Part shown: in pieces, positions 60,066 through 64,000 of the stretch
Numbering within the stretch: position 1 is the stretch's first letter
How the letters are laid out: each line of letters opens with the position of its first letter
DNA from: Cycloclasticus sp. 46_120_T64
GTDB taxonomy: Bacteria > Pseudomonadota > Gammaproteobacteria > Methylococcales > Cycloclasticaceae
Assembly: GCA_002162695.1 (NCBI GenBank)
Contig: MAAM01000005.1
Span: forward strand, 124,001-188,000
Direction: 5' to 3'
DNA length: 64,000 nucleotides
Program-made: the position numbers and the translations under genes
The notes under the pieces: model-generated
What the model was told of the DNA's origin: nothing
Seen by the model: the letters and a program-made list of their open reading frames with translations, nothing else
The model's database searches: none

Positions 60066-60141
60066 AGTCGTGTAATTTTATAAAACGGGGGAAAGATGGT
60101 AGTCATGAGTGGACTTGAGGCACCGACCCCGGCATTATGAA
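60066..60141. repeat. Left attachment repeat: duplicated 3' half of tRNA-Met
   Basis: 60097-60141 repeats 62378-62422, the 3' end of the tRNA-Met gene from CCA to the anticodon loop, with two mismatches in 45 bases (GG for AC at 60119-60120). Weaker similarity continues outward (AGTCGTGTAATTT at 60066 against AGTCGCGTAATTT at 62346). Such a partial tRNA copy on the far side of an island is the usual scar of integration at a tRNA 3' end. Confidence 0.88.
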
Positions 60142-60164
60142 AGCGCAACTTATTAATCACAAAC

Positions 60165-60196
60165 CATTGTTTTTATTGAATAAAATAAAAACAATG
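60165..60196. other. 13-bp perfect inverted repeat at the island edge
   Basis: CATTGTTTTTATT (60165-60177) and AATAAAAACAATG (60184-60196), six-base loop. It lies 23 bp inside the left repeat. It may act as a terminator for the rhodanese gene or as an element end. The rest of 60197-60421 shows no gene; a GCATAAC motif occurs at 60220-60226. Confidence 0.5.
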
Positions 60197-60421
60197 ACTT
60201 ACCTGCGCAATCTAACTAAGCATAACAAATCATCATTAATCGCGTAAAAATCACGCAACCAAAGCCTGAGAAAATAGATGTGTTATATTTATCTAAATAA
60301 CAACTAATGCCTTATTAGCCAATAACAGATCCATGTTTAGCTTTTCATATGACAACACATGGAAGTTCTACCCACCTATATCTATTTAATACGTGGAACA
60401 ATGCTTCCGCTTATTAACACT

Positions 60422-60428
60422 GTTATGC
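60422..60428 (+). other. attC-like core site (R') at the start of cassette 1
   Basis: GTTATGC, a near match to the GTTRRRY core of integron attC sites. It pairs with ACATAAC (60989-60995) except at the outermost base, as expected for the two ends of one cassette, and it is an exact reverse complement of GCATAAC at 60220-60226. Confidence 0.5.
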
Positions 60429-60474
60429 GTTTTGGGAATAATTATATGCATGTAATTCCCATAGGAATTAAACA

Positions 60475-60981
60475 TTGAAAATTACTGAATTTTTAGCCAT
60501 ATACGCTGCATTGCTATCTACAATAGTATTTTTTTGGAATATGCGTAGAGCTATACCACAATACAAAGTCGAGTTAATATTTGGCGTTGATGAAATTGAT
60601 GGTAAACATGTATCAGGTGCATATATCTCGGTTAAAAACCCGTCGCTACACACAGTCCATTTATCAAATATATCAATTCTTTATCCCTACAGGAAAACAA
60701 GCATAATTGAGTTAGTCACACATACTCTGAAATTTAGACGTTTGCCAATTTCTGTTGATTGGGCTCATTCAAGTCTTTCAAACTTTGACATTGATGACGG
60801 ATGCCCTTTTGCCTTAGAGGCAGGTAAGTCACACGATATTCTTTTCCCAGAAAGCGCCTTAGAAAAAGTATTTAAAGATAGCAGCGAGAGAGTTATAAAA
60901 GTTTCAGTACAAGACCAACTGTGGAGAACCAAATATTCTAGTAAATTTGAGTACCCTAAAGTTGCAGAAAACAAGGCGTGA
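60475..60981 (+). CDS. Cassette gene 1: membrane-anchored protein, unknown
   Basis: 168 residues from TTG 60475. One N-terminal membrane helix (ITEFLAIYAALLSTIVFFW) with a basic MRR behind it, then a soluble, probably beta-rich domain (VSGAYISVKNPSLHTVHLSNISILYP) of no family I know. The RR after the helix suggests a cytoplasmic domain. The stop is eight bases before an attC-like R'' motif, and the start is 46 bases after a GTTATGC core, the layout of an integron cassette. AT-rich compared with the chromosome. Confidence 0.65.
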   Translation: MKITEFLAIYAALLSTIVFFWNMRRAIPQYKVELIFGVDEIDGKHVSGAYISVKNPSLHTVHLSNISILYPYRKTSIIELVTHTLKFRRLPISVDWAHSSLSNFDIDDGCPFALEAGKSHDILFPESALEKVFKDSSERVIKVSVQDQLWRTKYSSKFEYPKVAENKA

Positions 60982-60988
60982 ATATCAC

Positions 60989-61020
60989 ACATAACAAATC
61001 ATTGCACTTGACCGTTATGT
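60989..61020 (+). repeat. Short attC-like site between cassettes 1 and 2
   Basis: ACATAAC (60989-60995) and GTTATGT (61014-61020) are exact reverse complements with 18 bases between. CATAACAAATCA is also found at 60221-60232. At 32 bp it is shorter than usual attC sites (about 57 bp or more), so the centre may be deleted. Confidence 0.55.
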
Positions 61021-61038
61021 TTCACCTAAGTATCAACT

Positions 61039-61674
61039 ATGAGTCATAAAATTTATATTGTCACAAAAGACAAATATTCGGGTCATCAAAGGACTCTTGG
61101 ATTCTTTAGGTTTCAGAATCAGGATTTATATTATGATTTTGGGATGTTGAATGGTAGCCATAATTCTTATCATAAGGATGGTTCACAGTGGAGGACAAGC
61201 CTTGCCTCAGAAGGGAGAGCAAAAAAGGAAAGTGAGCATTATCCATTGGCAAAATTTGTCGGTTTATTTAACCTTGGTACTGCATGTATTTCAAAAAATA
61301 TAGTTCCTAAACTACCAAAAGCTAAAAAGAAATATTTCAATAAATACGAAACATACGAAATAGATTTGGAATTTTTTCCAAGTGATCAAATAAATATAGT
61401 TTCTGAGTTAATTGAGCCAGAATATGAAATACCATTCCCTGAAAGTGAGAAATATTATCCACCAGAAGCCGTTGTTGAGGTTTTTAAATACAATAAGCCA
61501 TGGTTAATACTCACCATTCTTGGTCATGAACATAACCTATTAATTGTCCCCAACGGTAAAACGACTATTGTAAATCATTACAACGAAAGGTTTACTGCAA
61601 ACAAGAAAGGTCAGTCGTATTCTTCTGAAGCATATTCAGGTAAGGCTTTTGACATGTATAGCAAAGAAACATAA
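61039..61674 (+). CDS. Cassette gene 2: unknown protein
   Basis: 211 residues, soluble, rich in Tyr, Lys and Glu, with no signal or membrane segment. The first half has short beta-like stretches (RTLGFFRFQNQDLYYDFGML; HNSYHKDGSQWRTSLASEG). I recall nothing like it. The ATG is 18 bases after the GTTATGT core, and the TAA stop lies inside the ACATAAC motif of the next attC, a typical integron-cassette layout. Confidence 0.65.
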   Translation: MSHKIYIVTKDKYSGHQRTLGFFRFQNQDLYYDFGMLNGSHNSYHKDGSQWRTSLASEGRAKKESEHYPLAKFVGLFNLGTACISKNIVPKLPKAKKKYFNKYETYEIDLEFFPSDQINIVSELIEPEYEIPFPESEKYYPPEAVVEVFKYNKPWLILTILGHEHNLLIVPNGKTTIVNHYNERFTANKKGQSYSSEAYSGKAFDMYSKET

Positions 61675-61726
61675 CAAGAACCTTAAACGGAAAAAATACA
61701 GTTGGCTGTTTATGTAAGCGTTAGGC
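61669..61726 (+). repeat. attC-like site after cassette 2
   Basis: 58 bp from ACATAAC (61669-61675) to GTTAGGC (61720-61726); GTTAGGC is a perfect GTTRRRY core. The inner CTTAAAC and GTTTATGTAAG give imperfect arms. The length equals the short class of attC. ACATAAC is not complementary to GTTAGGC but is exactly complementary to GTTATGT at 61014-61020, as the circular form of cassette 2 requires. Confidence 0.65.
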
Positions 61727-61867
61727 GTCAAAAACAAGGAAATACGCCCTCGGTATACCAGTAATCGTAATTGCATTAATGTCATGCATATCATTTCTAA
61801 CCAACACAGGTTCAAACACATCACTAGGTTTGAAGATAACTATTTTAAGAAATTAGCGAGTGTCTAA

Positions 61868-62344
61868 ATAAACAGGGCTATTCAAAATACAGGTTGTCGA
61901 GATCAAGAAATGTGTCAACTGAAATGGTCTGAGTACCAAGATGGTTTATTTGTTCTTTCTGGTGATAGAACAAAGAATGGAGAAGAAAGAATAGTACCGT
62001 TAAATAGCGTTTCTCGAAACCTAACCCACTCTTTACCGAGAAATAATAAATATGTCTTTGCTAATAAACGAGGCAAAACATTTCAACGCATTATGAGCAC
62101 GGCGTGGAAGACATCGAGACGAAAAGCCGACTTAATTCAATGTCGAGTGCATGACTTACGTCATACATTTGGGAGAAGACTTAGATCAGCAGGTGTTAGT
62201 TTGGAAGATAGAGAGGATTTATTAGGTCATAAATCTAATCGAATCACTACACACTACTCAAGAGCAGAAATTAATAACTTAATTGACGCTGTTGAGAAGA
62301 TTGTAGAAAACAAACCCGAACACAAGTTTTTACGTGTCATTTGA
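61868..62344 (+). pseudogene. Truncated tyrosine recombinase (island integrase remnant)
   Basis: 158 codons after an in-frame TAA at 61865-61867; the first ATG is at 61910. The catalytic domain is nearly whole: NTGCRDQEMCQLKW with the first Arg (before the ATG), HDLRHTFGRRLRSAGV (His and second Arg), LLGHKSNRITTHYSRAE (His and the Tyr nucleophile). The whole N-terminal DNA-binding part (some 150-200 residues) is absent, so it is probably inactive. It ends 33 bases before the tRNA 3' end, the normal place for such an integrase. It looks phage- or island-like rather than IntI-like. Confidence 0.85.
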
Positions 62345-62345
62345 A

Positions 62346-62422
62346 AGTCGCGTAATTTGAAATGATAGGGCTCAAAGTGGTAGTCATGAGTGGACTTGAA
62401 CCACCGACCCCGGCATTATGAA
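62346..62422. repeat. Right attachment repeat overlapping tRNA-Met
   Basis: Direct-repeat partner of 60066-60141. The part 62378-62422 is inside the intact tRNA gene (CCA end to anticodon loop). Confidence 0.85.
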
Positions 62423-62454
62423 TGCCGTGCTCTAACCAGCTGAGCTACATGACC
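62378..62454 (-). tRNA. tRNA-Met (anticodon CAT)
   Basis: 77 bases on the minus strand with encoded CCA. Acceptor GGTCATG pairs with CATGACT; D arm GCTC-AGCTGGTTA-GAGC; anticodon arm CGGCA-TTCATAA-TGCCG with CAT; T arm GGTGG-TTCAAGT-CCACT. The first pair is G-T, unlike initiator tRNA, and the anticodon stem lacks three G-C pairs in a row, so this is an elongator type. A CAT anticodon may also belong to tRNA-Ile2 after lysidine modification; the body looks more like tRNA-Met. Confidence 0.95.
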
Positions 62455-62480
62455 ATACTTTTTGAAGGCGTGAATTTTCG

Positions 62481-62515
62481 TGCTTTTAAGCCCTTTTGTC
62501 AAGGACTTAAAAGCA
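62481..62515. other. Long hairpin between ychF and tRNA-Met
   Basis: TGCTTTTAAG (62481-62490) pairs perfectly with CTTAAAAGCA (62506-62515), and CCTT/AAGG extends the stem inside after one mismatch. It separates the ychF stop from the tRNA 5' end on the same strand. It may be a transcription or processing signal. Confidence 0.45.
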
Positions 62516-62521
62516 TTGATG

Positions 62522-62543
62522 AAGAAAAAACTGATTTTTTCTT
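62522..62543 (-). terminator. AT-only hairpin at the end of ychF
   Basis: AAGAAAAAA/TTTTTTCTT (62522-62530 and 62535-62543, loop CTGA), overlapping the ychF stop codon. On the minus strand it ends in a T-run. Having few G-C pairs, it would be weak. Confidence 0.4.
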
Positions 62544-63633
62544 ATACGTTAAACCTAAAGTGGGTTACATCACCATCTTGCATAATGTACTCCTTACCTT
62601 GAACACCCAGCTTACCCGCCTCTTTTGCGCCTTGCTCACCATTGAACTCAACAAAGTCTTCGTAAGCGGTTATTTCTGCGCGAATAAAGCCTTTTTCAAA
62701 ATCAGAATGGATAACACCCGCCGCCTGCGGTGCTGTTGCGCCCTTATTCACTGTCCAAGCACGAACCTCTTTAACCCCAGCGGTGAAATACGTCTGTAGT
62801 TTCAACAAGTTATAACCGGCTCTAATAACACGGTTCAAACCGGGTTCAGACAAACCCATCTCTTGCATAAACTCGACTCGTTCGTCTTCATCTAACTGGA
62901 TAATTTCAGCTTCTAGCGCCGCGCAGACAGAAACAACGGCCTCACCTTGTTCTTCTGCTAATTTACTCACGAGATCTAGGTAGGGGTTGTTTTCGAAACC
63001 CTCTTCATCAACATTGGCCACGTATAACATCGGCTTCAATGTTAACAGCTGCATATCAGCTAACATTGCCAATTCATCTTCGCTTGCGCCTAAGGTTTTA
63101 AGGGTAATATCAACATCTAAATGAGCCAGCGCCTTCACCAAAAAATCTTTCCGTTTTAACTCATCTTTATTACCTGATTTAGAGGCTTTCGTTGCTTTCA
63201 ACACCGCTCGTTCAAGTGATGCCATATCAGCGAGTGCTAACTCGGTTTGAATAACTTCAATATCCGCTAGCGGGTCAATTTTCCCTGACACGTGAATAAT
63301 ATCATCGTCTTCGAAACAACGAACCACGTGAGCGATAGCGTCTGACTCACGAATATTTGCTAAAAATTGATTACCTAGGCCTTCACCCTTTGACGCACCC
63401 GCAACAAGGCCGGCAATATCAACAAACTCAAAGGTGGTGGGGATAACACGCTCAGGCTTGACGATCTCGGCTAACTTATCCAAGCGTGGGTCAGGCACAG
63501 GCACGATGCCTGTATTCGGCTCAATGGTACAAAAAGGGTAATTTTCCGCGGCAATGGTAGCCTTGGTTAATGCATTAAAAATAGTGGACTTACCCACGTT
63601 TGGTAAACCAACAATTCCGCAATTCAGCGCCAT
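62542..63633 (-). CDS. ychF: Redox-regulated ATPase YchF (OLA1 family)
   Basis: YchF is an Obg-like P-loop protein that prefers ATP and binds ribosomes; in E. coli it is linked to oxidative stress. 363 residues. Motifs: [15 protein letters not shown] (P-loop), [22 protein letters not shown] (G3), and the C-terminal TGS domain with [35 protein letters not shown]. It is upstream of tRNA-Met on the same strand and divergent from the leuB-like gene. Confidence 0.97.
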   Translation of the reverse strand: MALNCGIVGLPNVGKSTIFNALTKATIAAENYPFCTIEPNTGIVPVPDPRLDKLAEIVKPERVIPTTFEFVDIAGLVAGASKGEGLGNQFLANIRESDAIAHVVRCFEDDDIIHVSGKIDPLADIEVIQTELALADMASLERAVLKATKASKSGNKDELKRKDFLVKALAHLDVDITLKTLGASEDELAMLADMQLLTLKPMLYVANVDEEGFENNPYLDLVSKLAEEQGEAVVSVCAALEAEIIQLDEDERVEFMQEMGLSEPGLNRVIRAGYNLLKLQTYFTAGVKEVRAWTVNKGATAPQAAGVIHSDFEKGFIRAEITAYEDFVEFNGEQGAKEAGKLGVQGKEYIMQDGDVTHFRFNV

Positions 63634-63785
63634 AACGAGCTCTCTTCAAAATGGTAAAAGAGGGGATTATACGGTATCCAGCGACAATTATAAAAACTAT
63701 CCCAGCACTTACACCGCACGCATGGCATCCAGTGCCCGACTCAAGTAAAATGCTTGTTTTACATTAATCGAAGCAAAGGTTTTCA

Positions 63786-64000
63786 ATGAAAAATTATAAA
63801 ATTGCCGTTATGGCCGGTGACGGTATTGGCCCAGAAATTATGCAAGAAGCCATTAAGGTGCTAAAACTCGTTGAACAACGTAATGATGTTACGTTTGAAC
63901 TAATGCCCGCATTATTTGGTGCTTGCGCCTACTTTGAAACAGGTGATGCCTTCCCACAACAAACAAAAGACATTTGTGATGAAGCTGATGCGATTATTAA
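63786..64000 (+). CDS. Isocitrate/isopropylmalate dehydrogenase family protein, 5' part (probably LeuB)
   Basis: 71 codons visible before the window ends. MKNYKIAVMAGDGIGPEIMQEA is the family N-terminus, and the spacing to FPQQTKDICDEADAII is that of 3-isopropylmalate dehydrogenases. The C-terminal substrate residues that would tell LeuB from tartrate or isocitrate dehydrogenase are not in view. AAAGG lies upstream of the ATG. Confidence 0.85.
   Translation, partial: MKNYKIAVMAGDGIGPEIMQEAIKVLKLVEQRNDVTFELMPALFGACAYFETGDAFPQQTKDICDEADAII

Larger units (their letters stand above)
60097..62422. mobile_element. tRNA-Met-associated genomic island with integron-like cassettes
   Basis: About 2.3 kb bounded by direct repeats of the tRNA-Met 3' half. 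It is visibly richer in A and T than its surroundings. Content from left to right: a 13-bp inverted repeat, a gene-free stretch, two unknown plus-strand genes each with attC-like ends, a second gene-poor stretch, and a truncated tyrosine recombinase next to the intact tRNA. No mobilisation, phage or transposase gene is seen. I read it as a decayed integrative element; whether the cassettes entered with it or later cannot be told. Confidence 0.75.

Noticed and set aside
60220-60428. A complete attC site from GCATAAC (60220) to GTTATGC (60422)
   Set aside because: The ends are exact complements, but 209 bp exceeds the usual attC size and no inner arms were found. I kept only the core motifs.

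Overview
The window reads as chromosomal DNA from a marine-type gammaproteobacterium. Evidence: a complete Na+-translocating NADH:quinone reductase cluster (nqrABCDEF-apbE-nqrM), fabA/fabB plus fabV, plsB, exonuclease I, the Pseudomonas-like order ampD-DUF1631-nadC, and the block rplU-rpmA-obgE-proB with rpsT, murJ, ribF, ileS and lspA. A finer placement (for example among Cellvibrionales or their relatives) is only a guess. Coding density is high, most genes are recognisable housekeeping genes, and several start with TTG.

Layout. 1-5.4 kb: end of a GlcD-type flavin oxidase, a universal stress protein, nadC, a DUF1631 gene and ampD. 5.4-16.1 kb: lspA, ileS, ribF, murJ, a small membrane protein, rpsT, proB, obgE, rpmA, rplU and ispB. 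16.2-20.5 kb: a long GAPDH, acs and phaB. 20.8-33.2 kb: a PilZ protein, queD, DUF1249, an alanine symporter, a CDGSH protein, UPF0149, DUF1853, TraB, plsB, ttcA, ung, a Fur box with two small ORFs, msrA, DUF2798 and hslO. 33.2-41.5 kb: trxC, a GIY-YIG protein, sprT, a MipZ-like ATPase, fabV, an EamA transporter, zapG, an ABC exporter, ompW and a small hypothetical. 41.6-50.6 kb: sbcB, a CBS protein and the nqr cluster. 50.7-59.9 kb: an ABC-2 exporter pair, maeB, a 77-residue unknown, an FKBP, fabB/fabA, a flavin reductase, ubiX and a rhodanese. 62.5 kb to the end: ychF and the start of a leuB-like gene.

The main accessory feature is a short AT-rich island (about 60.1-62.4 kb) at the 3' end of a tRNA-Met(CAT) gene. 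The 3' half of the tRNA is duplicated on the far side as a 45-bp direct repeat with two mismatches. Next to the tRNA lies a tyrosine recombinase remnant that keeps its catalytic residues but has lost its N-terminal part. Between them sit two unknown genes whose ends carry integron attC-like core pairs. The pair expected for the second gene's excised cassette, ACATAAC with GTTATGT, is exactly complementary. I read this as a small integron-cassette cluster without a visible integron integrase inside a decayed tRNA island.

Other points: a MipZ-like ATPase where the Min system would be expected; a near-perfect Fur box ahead of two unrecognised small ORFs; and two conserved genes, murJ and the DUF1853 gene, whose conserved N-termini lie upstream of any ATG, GTG or TTG. 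Their likely start positions are CTG and GTC. No CRISPR array, rRNA, complete phage or insertion sequence was seen.
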